Source of the DNA: Phytophthora hibernalis
Taxonomy: Eukaryota; Oomycota; Peronosporomycetes; Peronosporales; Peronosporaceae
Assembly (NCBI GenBank): GCA_012656075.1
Contig: JAAKBF010000203.1
Coordinates: forward strand, 248,001-312,000
DNA length: 64,000 nt
Direction of reading: 5' to 3'
A program made the translations under genes and the position numbers. Below the pieces are notes generated by a model, which was not told where the DNA came from, did not search any database, and worked only from the letters and a program-made list of their open reading frames with translations. Positions 43,922-55,124 of the stretch are shown piece after piece. Position 1 is the first letter of the stretch. Every line of letters begins with the position of its first letter.

Positions 43922-45607
43922 CTAGTGCTCAATAAGGTAGACCTGAACGATGCCGATCACAACGCCCAACACGCCGCCCATGACAACGAGTTTCCACTCG
44001 TCCTCCTCGAAGATAGGATGAAGCAGGTTCTCGAACTGCTCCGAAGTCAGCAGTTTCATCTTCTCACGCAGCGTGACTTCCAAGTCCATAGCGATGGTGG
44101 CGTAGCCTTCAATCTGGCGCAGGCTGTCAGGGAAAATCTCGACGATGTGGTTGGTCACATCCTCTTTGATGTTGGCGTACATTTCCTCGCCAATACTGAA
44201 ATTAATAATCTTCTGCGTCGTCTGGGTAGCAGCATTCACAGCCTCCTGGACGTTATCGTAGACGAGCTCGAATAGCCTGTCAGAGTACGGCCCCTTTAGG
44301 ATAGCCTCAAAAATGTTCCGGGAGTTCAGGACGTCGCGTGCAACCATCTTGCCGTAGACATCGGCAACTTGGTCCTGGCGGCGGAGGAACAAGCCGTGAA
44401 ACGTAATACCACAGTACCTCTTCGGGTTCACGGGCTCAAAGATCATCTTCAGAGCCAACCAGTTCGTGATCGTGCCCACTAGCAGGCCAATCACCGGGAA
44501 CACGACAATCGGATCCGAGTAGACGAACCAAATGCCCATCTGCATCAGACCAAAGAGTCCTCCCATGTAAGCACCTGAATTGCGGATGAAGGCAAGCTCC
44601 GAGTAGCCGCAAGTTACGAACATGTTCACCAGCAGCTGCTTGTCCTTGCACATGTTGGTCACCACCATATCCTCCAAGTCGAACACATCCTCAATATTGT
44701 TGCGGATCTCATCCATGAGCGCCTCGATGTGGGCAGGGGACTCCTCCTTCACCTTTTCAACGATCTCCTCCTTCACCTTGGCTGGCAGCACGGCCCACAG
44801 ATCTGGGCTGTACTTCAGCGCCATGTCCTCCACGACCGTGTGGATCGTATTAAACAGAATGGGCTCCAGCTCCTTCACGACCTGCGCCGGCTCAATTCTT
44901 GCGAACACCTCCGACACGTGCAGCAACTGCTGCGTCATGATCTGCACGGCTTGTCGCGCCATCTTCTCTCCCTTGTGCGGGACGATGCCCTGCCACCCAA
45001 AACCCGTGTTGGTGTCCGGGATCTGCAGACACCCCGTGTACTGGAGCGGGTAGAAGGTCATGAAAAGTGCCACCCAGATGTGGAAGTACGTGAAGACCAC
45101 ACTGACAAGAGGGATAGAGCCGTACGTAAGTAGACTCTCCGAGTCAATGCCAATGTCTTCCAGCGGCCCACGCAGCACCGTGAAGCACAGAATGATGACG
45201 ATAACGAACACCACCATGAAGACGATTACAGGAACGGACGGTGTCTCCACCATGGGCGGGAACTTGACCGGCTCCACCTTGCTCGACGACTCCCTCGTGA
45301 CTCTCCGCGGGGAGTTGGCGAGCGGCACAAAGTCCGTGACGATGGCCAGTGAGTCGTCGTTCGTGGCCACCTGAACCATGCCCAGCAGCGTGAAGCGGAG
45401 GCTCATGGCTAGGTCCTGCGGCTCCAGTAGCGCCCAATCAGCGCCTGCAAAGCGAACGACCTCGGCGCCCTTGCGGCCCTTGAGAGCGGCCGCAAAGCGC
45501 GCGTAGCGGCCGTCCTCGAAGCGCTTGAGCCATTCCTCCAGCTGCTTGGGCGTCCAGAACTCGGGGTTCAGCAGCAGCGCCTGCGTGGTGTCGCTCGAGC
45601 GCGCCAT
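43922..45607 (-). CDS. SAM-like domain + DUF445 membrane protein
   Basis: 561 residues, no intron, start MARSSDTTQ at 45607; the upstream in-frame extension looks like UTR. Residues about 15-80 resemble a SAM domain (WTPKQLEEWLKRFEDGRY, LEPQDLAMSLRFTLLGMV). A transmembrane segment follows (VIVFMVVFVIVIILCFTVL), then a second (PLVSVVFTYFHIWVALFMTF). The DUF445/YheB-type region comes after, with amphipathic helices and the hallmark GLLVGTITNWLALKMIFEP, and a final C-terminal TM helix (VVMGGVLGVVIGIVQVYLI). DUF445 proteins are widespread bacterial and eukaryotic membrane proteins of unclear function. The SAM addition suggests self-assembly. No operon-like context. Confidence 0.8.
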   Translation of the reverse strand: MARSSDTTQALLLNPEFWTPKQLEEWLKRFEDGRYARFAAALKGRKGAEVVRFAGADWALLEPQDLAMSLRFTLLGMVQVATNDDSLAIVTDFVPLANSPRRVTRESSSKVEPVKFPPMVETPSVPVIVFMVVFVIVIILCFTVLRGPLEDIGIDSESLLTYGSIPLVSVVFTYFHIWVALFMTFYPLQYTGCLQIPDTNTGFGWQGIVPHKGEKMARQAVQIMTQQLLHVSEVFARIEPAQVVKELEPILFNTIHTVVEDMALKYSPDLWAVLPAKVKEEIVEKVKEESPAHIEALMDEIRNNIEDVFDLEDMVVTNMCKDKQLLVNMFVTCGYSELAFIRNSGAYMGGLFGLMQMGIWFVYSDPIVVFPVIGLLVGTITNWLALKMIFEPVNPKRYCGITFHGLFLRRQDQVADVYGKMVARDVLNSRNIFEAILKGPYSDRLFELVYDNVQEAVNAATQTTQKIINFSIGEEMYANIKEDVTNHIVEIFPDSLRQIEGYATIAMDLEVTLREKMKLLTSEQFENLLHPIFEEDEWKLVVMGGVLGVVIGIVQVYLIEH

Positions 45608-46012
45608 GGTGGGATACGGAGTGTACGGGGTCGCAACTCGGTAAGTAGGGGTTATTGGGACCCGGAAAGTGGCGTAGGGAAGCGGATAAGCGTCGGGTTG
45701 GACTGTACGGCGAGCGGGGCGCGGGGAGACGCTGATGCACGCACACCGAAGCACAGACGCACAAGCGCAGATGACGGTAAATGTCTGCGGAAAACTGCTC
45801 GGCGGTTGACGAGGGGAGCACGGCTTTTTTGGCGCTGGAAGAGACCCCAAACGAGCAACACACTTACAAACGGCAAGTCAGTTCCTCTGATCGCGCAACG
45901 TCTGGATTCCGCCCCGTTGCTGGGCGATTGACGGTTCATAACCGCGGCGTGATAGGTGAGAAATGGAGCTCTCGCCCCGTACAAACGCCTGATTACGCCA
46001 GGATTCAGCGCG

Positions 46013-46065
46013 TTGGAAACACACACTTGCAGTGCAAACTTGCAGTGCAAGTGTGTGTTTTCCAA
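46013..46065. repeat. inverted repeat with 19/20-bp arms
   Basis: TTGGAAACACACACTTGCA (46013-46031) pairs with 46046-46065 with one extra A. The central part holds a TTGCAGTGCAA motif twice. It can form a long hairpin. It lies 406 bp upstream of the DUF445 gene start. Confidence 0.75.
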
Positions 46066-46380
46066 GTTGCAGCGCCGTCCATCAATGTACACTGACAGGA
46101 CTCGCCGACTCGGCAGTTGCGAGCAATACGGTCGCTGTCAAGCGAAGATCGACTCGCCGTGATTAAAATGTGGTGCCCGGTCTATGTTCGGTCGGGTGAG
46201 CCACATTAGTTGTGTATTTCACACCATTCAACATGTTGAAGTGGCTTTTCAAAAAAGAAGTCGGAAAGCAGTACAGTAGTCTGCCTCCTCAGCGAACGGG
46301 CCAATCTAAATAGCCTTCCATATCTTATGGACCTCTCCACACGCTCATGGTCCATAGTTGAATTTAACATACTAGAGGAT

Positions 46381-46549
46381 TGGGGTGGTAGCGCGCAGGT
46401 CAGGCAAAGGTCGGCAAAACAAGATTAAGATTAAGGAGGCGATAGTTAAGAAGCAAGAGGGAGATGACGAGGCGCCAGAGGTGCAACGAGTAGCGGCGAA
46501 TGCGGTTTGCGCGGCGTATGTGAAGCGTCTTGGGCTTAGTAAAGAGTAA
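46381..46549 (+). pseudogene. short coding-like fragment, unidentified
   Basis: An open frame of 56 codons ending in TAA with protein-like composition (KIKIKEAIVKKQEGDDEAPE, VQRVAANAVCAAYVKRLGLS). A stop lies just upstream and there is no ATG. It may be the last exon of a lost gene or part of a repeat. Confidence 0.25.
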
Positions 46550-48071
46550 CTTGTCTTCTTGTGTTTCCCTGCACGCCGGGGTTGGTCGACACGGTGCCGA
46601 TTGCGCCAAAGTCCATCTTGCCGTCGGTGGAGAACTTTCCGTCCAACGCGCCGGTGTGCCCAACTGGCAGCAGCACCTACTTTATTTAACGTCCTTGTCA
46701 ATACAAATTCGTCCGTCCAAATGGCTGTGACTACCTACGCTCCGCTACCGTACAAGAAGTCCTTGAGGTCGGTCGACGCTCACTTAGCCACGTGGGTGTA
46801 CGCCTCAGGCGCCTACCCTCATGTGCAGCCGTCAGCAAACTCGAGTAGACACAGCTACTCTGCACCAACACCGCCGGATGTCCGTCCAGTCATCCGTCCC
46901 CAAATGCAGGGTCTGCCTGCCGTCTACACTCTCCAGTGCAGGTCGTTTCCACTTGCGACGCTCGCTGCAAGTTTCAGAGTGAGAGACTCAGCTCGCCGCC
47001 CACTCCGCCGCCCTCGCCGTCCAGCCTGATCCCGCCACTTGCGTGCTCGCCGATCGTCACCGATACCTCGTGGTACCACTCGTCCAGCCAATTTCCAACC
47101 GTGCGTCCATTCTGCTGACACGTGTCCTCGCTTTGCCCGCTCTCATTCAACCGCCGCCGTTGTTCATCATGACGCGCATCGCCACGTGCCGGTGTCACGC
47201 TGGCCCTGTTACAAAAGCATGACCGCGAGGAAGACCTGCGAACCACGCGCGCAGTTCGTTGGAGCGCGGCGTGAACTGCACCCTACATTAATTGTGCCGG
47301 CCACTTTTGCCGTCGCTGTGGCCACAATCGTCCTCGCTACGAAGCATTCGAAGCTGGCTTTGTTATACTTTCACTGCTGTTCGTCGGGCCAGGACGCGTA
47401 CATTTGCAATGATGAACAATGGCAGGGTCCTGGTGGAGCGAAAGTAGATGATATGCTTGAACGCGTACTTGATCACCCATGACACCCGTCCGCGATATAA
47501 TGCAATCATTGGGTATCACTTTCGGTAGAAGACAAAATGAGGGATCGTTTTGCTGTTATTCATGCAGGTCACTATATGTCAATCAAATCTTTTTATTATT
47601 ATTGTTTAGAGGGGTCAAGTTCTTTCTGGACGTCCTTCTTTTGAAAGCGACGAAAACAGTCTACGTACACAACACGAAGAACATTCGAGCTCCATTGAAA
47701 GTGTTGTTATAATAGGCCAGAACTGCAACGTCCAGCTTCACAACGCAGCGGCGGTCGTCGTCATGCAAATTGAGCGAGAAAACCTTAGGTTCACATGTAC
47801 CGATCTGACAAACACAACAATATGCACACACAAAAACACATCGACAGTCCAGGCGAGTGCTGCCTTTCTGCCGAGCAGGCAAGCGGAGCTTCCCTCATGG
47901 ATATCTTGAACGCGGCCAGAGAGCTGCGACCTATCGGTCCACCCGAAGGTGGCCTTAATGTGGAAGCAGTGGCCACAGATTCGACCCCACCAAACCGTTT
48001 TCCGGCCCAGATCCATGTCAGCTATCAGCACCGACGCGCGGTGCCCATAAGTCAGAAGACGACCAGGCCTC
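46550..48071. other. repeat-rich stretch without a supported gene
   Basis: Open frames here (for example MAVTTYAPLPYKKSLRSVDA from 46721) are Pro/Ser/His-rich, change frame repeatedly and match nothing I know. The stretch contains the first 43-bp direct repeat (47277-47319). Confidence 0.4.
47277..47319 (+). repeat. 43-bp direct repeat, copy 1
   Basis: TGCACCCTACATTAATTG...GCCGTCGCTGT recurs in the same orientation at 52437-52479 with one mismatch (T/C at the 19th base). The pair brackets the first SET/Mutator module. Confidence 0.75.
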
Positions 48072-49889
48072 AGAGCGGATGAGCTACCACCGGAAAGTTT
48101 GTTTGCGGGCGACACGATCGAGTATTACTCGATGGCCTTCGTGTGCGGCGACCCACGAGGCCACCGAGTTGCTGCAGTTCTTGGAGTCACGCCCAGCGAT
48201 CCATTTCCGCTCTCTATCGGCACCTATGAACTACTCCCGCTCACAAGCACGATGAGGAGGGTAGCCGACCGGTTCGGCAACAGATTCAGGGCTGGTCATG
48301 CGCTATGGCGGACCGTCAGGTCATTTTCAAATAGTTGCTGGAAGTTGGGATGACCCAAATCTAGCGCTTTCAGCAACGCGTTACCCACCATCATCGAGCA
48401 AGCAGTCAACTCTACGATGGGTTGACGACGTGCCGAGAGCGATGAAGATGCTGTTACAGGTGCTCCGAGGACCGTGCGGAGTTTGGATCAGGAGTTTGCA
48501 GCTGTGGGGTCTTTGCGGACCTCCAGCATACACAAAATTACAACTGCATCCGATGCAGCTGCAGTGCCAGCCTCTCCTGCGCATGCAGCAGCGTCCACAA
48601 GCGAGGAAAGTCAAGTGAAGATTTGGAGGTGGATATTGAATTCGAGGTGGGTGGAGGGACCTGATGCCGAATACGCGGGGGCATCCTGCACCTCGAGAGG
48701 GGACGACACGGATGGTATCGGAGTCTCAAAGGCTTCTCCCATCCACGATACGGCTACTCGAAGCGAGTAGATTGATCTAACGGACGCATCACAATAGAAA
48801 GAGGATGGAGGAAATTGGCGGGAGTCTAGAGCGGCCGATATTGCTGTAGGAACCAAGTCAGTTACCCAGCTTGCTTCTACCTCAGTAGGACCATCTACAA
48901 CAGGTGAGGAAAGCCACAAAGATGACGAAGAAGATGGAGCACGTACCACGATCTGATTGAGGCCGGCAAGTACGTAAAGAGTATTCCTACGCGCTGGGAG
49001 CGTTCTAAGATACGGCACCAGGCCAAGAAGCGACCTGGTGAGTGGTCCGTGAGGCGTTCGCGAAAGCGGCGATATCAGAAGAAGTGCGCAGTGACTCGGA
49101 GCGGTATAAGTGTCTACCACGTTGGATCTCTTAAGGCACAGAAGGTGACGAAGCTGTTGGCTTTTCCTGGAATGAAGGGCGCATGGTGGCGTTACATGCT
49201 AGACGCCCGATCTATATTGAACCTGTAGAAGATGTCCAGCATGTCCGCGGAGAAGTCCAGTGATCGAGTTGACGAATGGGTGCAACACGAAGGACATTGC
49301 GTTCCCTGACATCGGCGAATACGACTCTTGTCGGTGTTTTGGCGATTGCTTCATGGACACCTGCCTTAATATGGCTTCCTCGGTGTACTGTACGCCATAC
49401 TGTTGCGAGCAGGATGCGCAGTGTAGTAACGCTCCGCGGTCACGGACTACGCTGAAGCTGTTCGACACGGGCGAGTAGGTCTGGGCGTGTACACAACTAC
49501 TTACCTGTACGTAGGCGACGTGGTTGGCGAGTACACCGGAGTGCTGGCCGAGTACGACGCGAAATTGGAGGGGCAGCCCAACCAGGCATTGAAGCAGAAC
49601 AGTGGGTACACTATGCTGTACAATGCGCTTTCATCTAGGAAGAAATACGTGTATGTCGAGGCTTTAAAGAGCGGGTCTATCACGCTTCATCAGCCACGTA
49701 TGTGAACGGAACACAGCCTTCGTTGAGCAACAGAATCGCACGAAGGTTAAGGTTCTTGTCAAAATGGTGAAGTGTGTGAAGGAAGGAGCTGAAATCACAG
49801 TGCACTATGGGTCGGAGAGATGGTTCAAGTGCGCATGCGACGTCTGCTGGATGAAGACAAGTCCGGCTGCGAAGGATAGCGAGAAGTAG
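48072..49889 (+). pseudogene. transposon-associated SET-domain gene, copy A (decayed)
   Basis: Runs parallel to copy B (53175-54949). It shares an N-terminal ELPPESLFAGDTIEYYSMAF, FVCGDPRGHR segment. A variable Ser/Thr/Ala-rich middle follows, then IRHQAKK, RRSRKRRYQKKCAVTRSG. The C-terminal cysteine-rich AWS-like part and SET domain come last (DCFMDTCLNMASSVYC, KLFDTG, VGLGVYTTTYLYVGDVVGEY). In the next frame ISHVCERN (SET N-x-x-C type) and a post-SET WFKCACDVCW are readable. The frame changes at least six times. Some breaks are run errors, but the middle also shows real divergence and stops. A histone/protein lysine methyltransferase origin is inferred. Confidence 0.65.
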
Positions 49890-50330
49890 TAGCTTTCTAC
49901 GTTTTTCCTCGCATGTATGATCAGGAGGATGTAGTGTACAAGAGGGTTTTACATGTTCAAATTTCGTACTCGTCGGCCCGAAGGCGCAGGATGCTGCAAA
50001 TGAAATTGTCTTAACGATCCTCCAGCTCAATGGCGGTGGGGCCCACAACCCCAACACAAAGTGTAAGTACGTGTATTAGCGCCATCCTACACATTACATG
50101 TGAGGAAACAGCCCGAAGCAAATTTACGCGCTTGTATGCACATTCTTATACATTTTCCGTGCATATTATCCACACCTCGTGAAGCTATGTGAAAAAGGGT
50201 AGGTGCTGGGTCACGGAACGTCGATATCTCCGAACCCTCGTATCAAATGTGTTCGTACGTGTGACGCATACATGAACACACCGTCTAAACTGAATCGGGG
50301 ACGTAGCGCGTGTGCTGGATCAATCCGAAC
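49890..50330. other. gap between convergent SET and transposase genes
   Basis: 441 bp, AT-rich, no ORF. It presumably holds both 3' UTRs of the module. The equivalent gap in module B (54950-55124) is only 175 bp. Confidence 0.45.
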
Positions 50331-52162
50331 TCAACGCTGGTCCAATGAGCGGTGGACGTCCGCCGCTCTCTGTATCTTCCTTTTCTTTCTTTTCTTTCTG
50401 CTGACCAGCACGCTTCTTCCGCTGCGATCCACGTGGTCGGCTACGCGGAGGGCGAATAGTAGGTGCACACAGGTACCGAACACGTAGTAGTAGTTGCATG
50501 CACACCACTTATATTGGTCACATTCACTTGCCAGCCGCACCAGGGCTGGCCTTGAACTTCCATACGAGCATAATTAGCCCCATTTGCGCCGACACAGCTA
50601 TACCAACTTCGGTACGCTTGTTAGGTGCCACGATAATGCGCTTCGCCAACAGACCTACCACGGATACGATAGAAGGCTCTCCAGCACACGCAAAATCAGA
50701 AGTGGGTTGAACGCCAACAGTCAGAAGCTTCTGTCTCGCCAGCTGCGACACCCGACGAATGAGGATTGATGCTGGTTCAGCGGTGAACCGGAAAACACGT
50801 GGTTTTGGGACTGGTCCGCGCAGCAATCGCTCAGTTCTTTGAGAAGAGTTCCCATTTTCAAGCGGCGGCGTAACGTGTAGTCACGCTTTAGCAGGGCGTT
50901 TAACGTCTCTGCTGGATTATTCGTCGTGGCGAAGCCGCTTGGAGTTAAGAACGCCTGCCACCTGCTAAATATTCCGTTGAGCCACTGGCCGCTCATGTAC
51001 TGAGAGAATGCGAACAGCATCTGATCTGCTGTCCACGTCGCCAGAATAGAATCCCGAAGTCGCCCGAACTCGAACTCACTCCTCGCGAAGTGTAGGTCGT
51101 ACACATCCCGCACTACCGCAGCCGCTACGAACGAGGGAAAGTTCTTAATCCTCTTTTGAACCTTCTCCATGACGTGAAAAAGCACATTAGGGACTGGAAT
51201 CCAGGAAGCCCACCGAATACCGAATGAAGAGCATTGTACTGGGCCTTGTCGCCATCTGTCATAGCGAAGCGGACGAGCAGTTCCTTTTGCGTAATCCAGG
51301 CAAACATCCTCCGTAGAGCGAGCAGCACCGCTTCGAATACGAGTTGCGTCTCTTGAGACACAACGAAGCCACCACGTGGAATCCGCATGAGCGGTCCGAT
51401 ATTCCAATGACGACGACTGGATATTTACGATAATACATTTTGTAAGTCGCGTCGATGTGTAGGATGAAACTATCAGGGGGCAGCAGCATCCTCAGCATGA
51501 GCAATAATAAATGGCGATCGTCTGAGCCGTTGCCTACAAGCGGGCGGCCGTCGCGATCTAGTTCCCATCCAAAATAAATGCCTGCGCCATTTCCTCAGCT
51601 CCGGTGAAATTCCTCGCATGAATCCACTTCCTTAGGTCGTCCACACAAGCATGCACGAAGTTCTGGACAGCTTTTAAACTTGGGGGCGTCAAGGGGTCGC
51701 AAACTTTACGTGACAGCGCGTGGCGAATGCGCATTGGTCGCAGATGGTGCTCCGCCATCTCGCGACAGACTGACTTCTGCGCATCGGTCAACTTGATGCG
51801 CTTTGGCGCGCATGCTGCCGTCGTGTGCTCGCCGAGCTCATAGATAGAAACTATTTGTGTCAGGAGGCAGATGAGCACTTCCCACGCCAAGCGCATTTCA
51901 GGTCGCTGCTCTCCACGCACGCGTCCGAACTGCATTCCAGTCGTCTGTACCGCATTTTGTGTGGCTCCACGCTGCAGCACTAGGGGCACACCATTGTGTT
52001 GCTCTTAGTGATGTCGTACGCCTTCAGAGCCGTGAGGTGCACGTCCGCTTCTCCTACCTCAGCAGCGATAGCCCGCTCTCTCCAGGGAAGGAGCTTGGGC
52101 ATGAGTGATGCCAGGTCCGGGTTAGTGTCTCCTTGCAACCTCCAATCGGAAGTTTGCGGCAT
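50331..52162 (-). pseudogene. Mutator-like (MULE) transposase, copy A
   Basis: DDE transposase of the Mutator superfamily, minus strand, facing SET copy A. In order: LPWRERAIAAEVGEADVHL; a helical DNA-binding part (LTDAQKSVCREMAEHHLRPM, RIRHALSRKVCD); FILHIDATYKMYYRKYPVVV (first Asp); VRFAMTDGDKAQYNALHSVF (second Asp); FATTNNPAETLNALLKRDYT; and a SWIM zinc finger CACNYYYVFGTCVHLL near the C terminus. Four or more frame breaks are present. The catalytic core is retained, unlike copy B. Terminal inverted repeats could not be located by eye. Confidence 0.8.
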
Positions 52163-52436
52163 GTACGCTGAACGGGCGCTGATTGGCTTTAGTAGACCTG
52201 ATCGCTACTTGTCTGTGTATCTCGCAGAAAACGAGCGGAATTTCAAAGACGCAACATCCTTTTGTGCTGGTCAGCGCCGTTACAATGTTTCTCAGATTTT
52301 GAAGTGCTCACCAGATTGTGTGGTGAAATCCCACGGGAGAGTGCCAGTTAGGCGTTCTCCTTGTTAAAGGGGTTAAGTACTTCTGCAGTTAAAAGGCGCT
52401 GCCACCGATCGAAAGGCACTACATATATCTGCCCAT

Positions 52437-52479
52437 TGCACCCTACATTAATTGCGCCGGCCACTTTTGCCGTCGCTGT
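52437..52479 (+). repeat. 43-bp direct repeat, copy 2
   Basis: Same orientation as 47277-47319, one mismatch. Confidence 0.75.
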
Positions 52480-52685
52480 ATCATATTTACCTATAATTTA
52501 CCACCCCAACCCTTCTTATCGATCGTAACGCTCCACATTTCAGCCCGGGCACGTAAAATTCAATAACGTAACACACCAATTAAGCCTTCCTGTATAACCT
52601 TATAAGTTATACTTCCAAGACCCGATACAAATTGGCCTGATCACTTGAAATTTGTATCGGATCGGTACCTACTTTTTGAGTTTCG

Positions 52686-52783
52686 AATTAATCCCTATTA
52701 GGGCTGTCCGTACAACGAACCCGTTGCACTAATACCAGGATTAATCCCTATAGGGCTGTACCCGTTGCACTACCAGGATTATA
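52686..52783 (+). repeat. imperfect tandem duplication, about 50-bp unit
   Basis: AATCCCTATTAGGGCTGT...CCCGTTGCACTAATACCAGG is followed directly by a second shorter version (AATCCCTATAGGGCTGTACC...GCACTACCAGG). The surrounding 52480-53145 is AT-rich and non-coding. Confidence 0.7.
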
Positions 52784-53145
52784 TACTTGCATCATTGATA
52801 TATATCAGGTGTTCGTAAAGGAGGCAGATTACTGTACAACGTCGCTTGTATTGCAATTTCGCCTGACTAAGCCTTCGCTGCCTGCATTTTTCGTGAATCT
52901 GCTGATCACAAATCGGTCATGCAGTATTGAAAGTTGCTACTCAGAAATTTAAACAGTATCGATCAGATCGTTGAAAAGAGGATGCCAAATATCAAAATAT
53001 CGAGCAAATATAACTTTCACAATGTAAAAGCTGATAAACACAGTAACCCATCTCCCACAATACACACAAATAGGGCGTGCTCGAATGCCCGCTGCCCGGC
53101 TGCGCACATCCGCTGGGGGATGCGGATCACCCGAGATGTGCCTCT

Positions 53146-53204
53146 GAAATTGGGGTGGTGCACTGCAATTTGGAGTGGACCACTGGAATTTGGGGTGGTT
53201 CACT
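53146..53204 (+). repeat. three 20-bp tandem units
   Basis: GAAATTGGGGTGGTGCACT, GCAATTTGGAGTGGACCACT and GGAATTTGGGGTGGTTCACT follow one another at the 5' edge of SET copy B. No such array was noticed near copy A. Confidence 0.7.
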
Positions 53205-54949
53205 CCTGAATCATTGCTGCCGCCGCCACCCAGAAAGCAGTTGCTCCGCCGACCTGGAAGCGTTTGCTGCGTGTCCAGCACCCACCCGTCCAAGATACCG
53301 GGCCTCAGCGCTTCGGAGCTGCCACCGGAGGCGCTCAACGCAGGAGATGCAGTCGAGTATTTTTCCCGCGCGTTCGTGTGTGGCGACCGCCGAGGATATC
53401 GCCGCGCCGTCGTAACCCGTGTTAACGTCGTCAAGAATGTCGAGTTCCTGATAGCGGTGGATACGGACGAAGTCATCCCGAGGGACATGATGCTCAAGCT
53501 GATCGCAGACCGCTTTAGGAACCCTCAAGGCTTGCGAGTCGACATGGCGCAAGCTGCGCACCTACGAACTGGTCGCCGGAAAATTTTCGGCTCCTTCGCA
53601 ATCCAGCACACTGATAAAAGCTCTGGAAGGAGCAGTCGCCGCTGCTTTCAAAACTGTTCATGAAGCCGTTCATGATGCGTGTGAGGAGATTGTCCCGGAA
53701 ACGCCACAGAGTAGCATTTGCAGCTCCTCCAAGCCAGGGCTGGGCTCGGAGCACGTGCAATCGCCCAACACTTCAGTGCACGATGTTCCGGTGACTCCGG
53801 CCGGCAAAGGAGCTTCCCCACCTCATTCGCAAGTGTACCAAACGCGGGAAGGTCAGAAAAGTCTGCAATTCAGCAGATAATCGTATTGGTATCCTCTGGA
53901 GAGGACTGCGAGATGCAGTCGGATGCTGCTGATGACCAGACAAGCTCAGTTAGTGAGAAGGAGGCGGCTGCATACGTGCAGTCGATTCAGAACCGCCACG
54001 CTCGCGCCAAGATCCGCCACCAGGCCAAGAAGAAGCGGGTCCAGTGGCATGTCCCCAGATCAAGGAAGCGGCGGCACCTGTCGAAATGTGCTATTACAAA
54101 GAGCGGTAGGGAGATCTACCATGCCAAGACTTTCAAGGCTGTCGCGTTCAAGGCCCTGCAGAAAATTCCCGAAGTGAAGGAACAGCTCGAGAGCCTGCAT
54201 ACTAGACACACTTTGTTCGTAGCCCCCGCGGAGAAGGAGGCTCGCACTCTTTGCCTGACGATGCCATGGCCAGCTGAAATTGAGCAAATCAGTACCTGCA
54301 AGCGCAACAGCGTTAAGTTTCCAGACATAGGGAACTTCGACGCCTGTGAGACTGCTTTTGAGACATATGCTCTAACGTGGCGTCCGCTTCGTTCTGCACT
54401 CCAAAGTACTGCAAGATCGGAGCGAAGTACAGCAATGCTCCACGGACGCTGGGCACGCTGAAGCTGTTCGACACCGGCCGTGTAGGCCTTGGAGTATATA
54501 CGACCACGGCTCTGGATGTTTGCGACGTTTTAGGCGACCTGGTGGAGTTCCGTGCTGTCATCGAAGGGCAACCTGATCAAGCGTTGAAACACAACAGCGG
54601 CCCCACTCTATTGTACAACGCCAAATCTGTGATTGGAAACTTCGTCTACGTGGATGCTCTGAGGTGCGGGTCGATAACCCGCTTTGTGTGTCATTCCTGC
54701 GAGCCTAACGCAGCCTTCGTTGAACAGCAGACGCGCTCTCGCGTGAGAGTGCTCGTCAAAATGATTAAGAACGTAGCTGCTGGAGCCCAGATTACCGTGC
54801 ATTACGGTAACGAGCGTTGGTTTAAGTGCGCGTGCGATCGGTGCTGGAAACACCGGCTCAGTGAGGTAGCCGGAAAAGAAGTAGCGAAGAAGAGTAGGTC
54901 AGCGACACGAGGAACTTCCTCGCATCCAGTCCACGCCTCCTTTGCTTAA
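53175..54949 (+). CDS. transposon-associated SET-domain protein, copy B
   Basis: Better preserved than copy A. It reads ELPPEALNAGDAVEYFSRAF, FVCGDRRGYR, then a Ser/Thr-rich segment. Next comes a basic IRHQAKKKRVQWHVPRSRKR, and FVAPAEKEARTLCLTMPWPA. The C-terminal catalytic module is LKLFDTGRVGLGVYTT, GDLVEFRAVIEGQPDQALKH, SITRFVCHSCEPNAAFVEQQ (the conserved HSCxPN SET motif), AGAQITVHYGNERW and a post-SET cluster (FKCACDRCW). S-adenosylmethionine-dependent lysine methylation is the family activity. Frame breaks near 53530, 53880 and 54365 are needed. No ATG can be fixed; the start given is only the open-frame limit. It faces transposase copy B tail to tail. Confidence 0.7.
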
Positions 54950-55124
54950 CTAGACATGCGTTCACATGAATCCACCATTAGTCACCATGGTTGAATGCAG
55001 GAGCTATTCACAACATTAGTTTTGAAGTTACATTAAATCGCTCATACGTATTACATAGCAAAGATGAAAGCATCTATAGGCGAGACCTATGAATACCTTT
55101 AATCGCACAAGCGGGGACGCTGTA

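Noticed and set aside
46559..47482. Pro/Ser/Arg-rich ORFs between 46.5 and 47.5 kb
   Set aside because: Frames overlap and shift without any recognisable domain; kept only as an unassigned stretch.
47277..52479. The 43-bp repeat pair as terminal inverted repeats of the MULE
   Set aside because: The copies are in direct, not inverted, orientation.
53077..53561. Overlapping alternative frames at the SET copy B start
   Set aside because: Only the ELPPEALNAGDAVEYF frame is conserved with copy A; the others are shadows.
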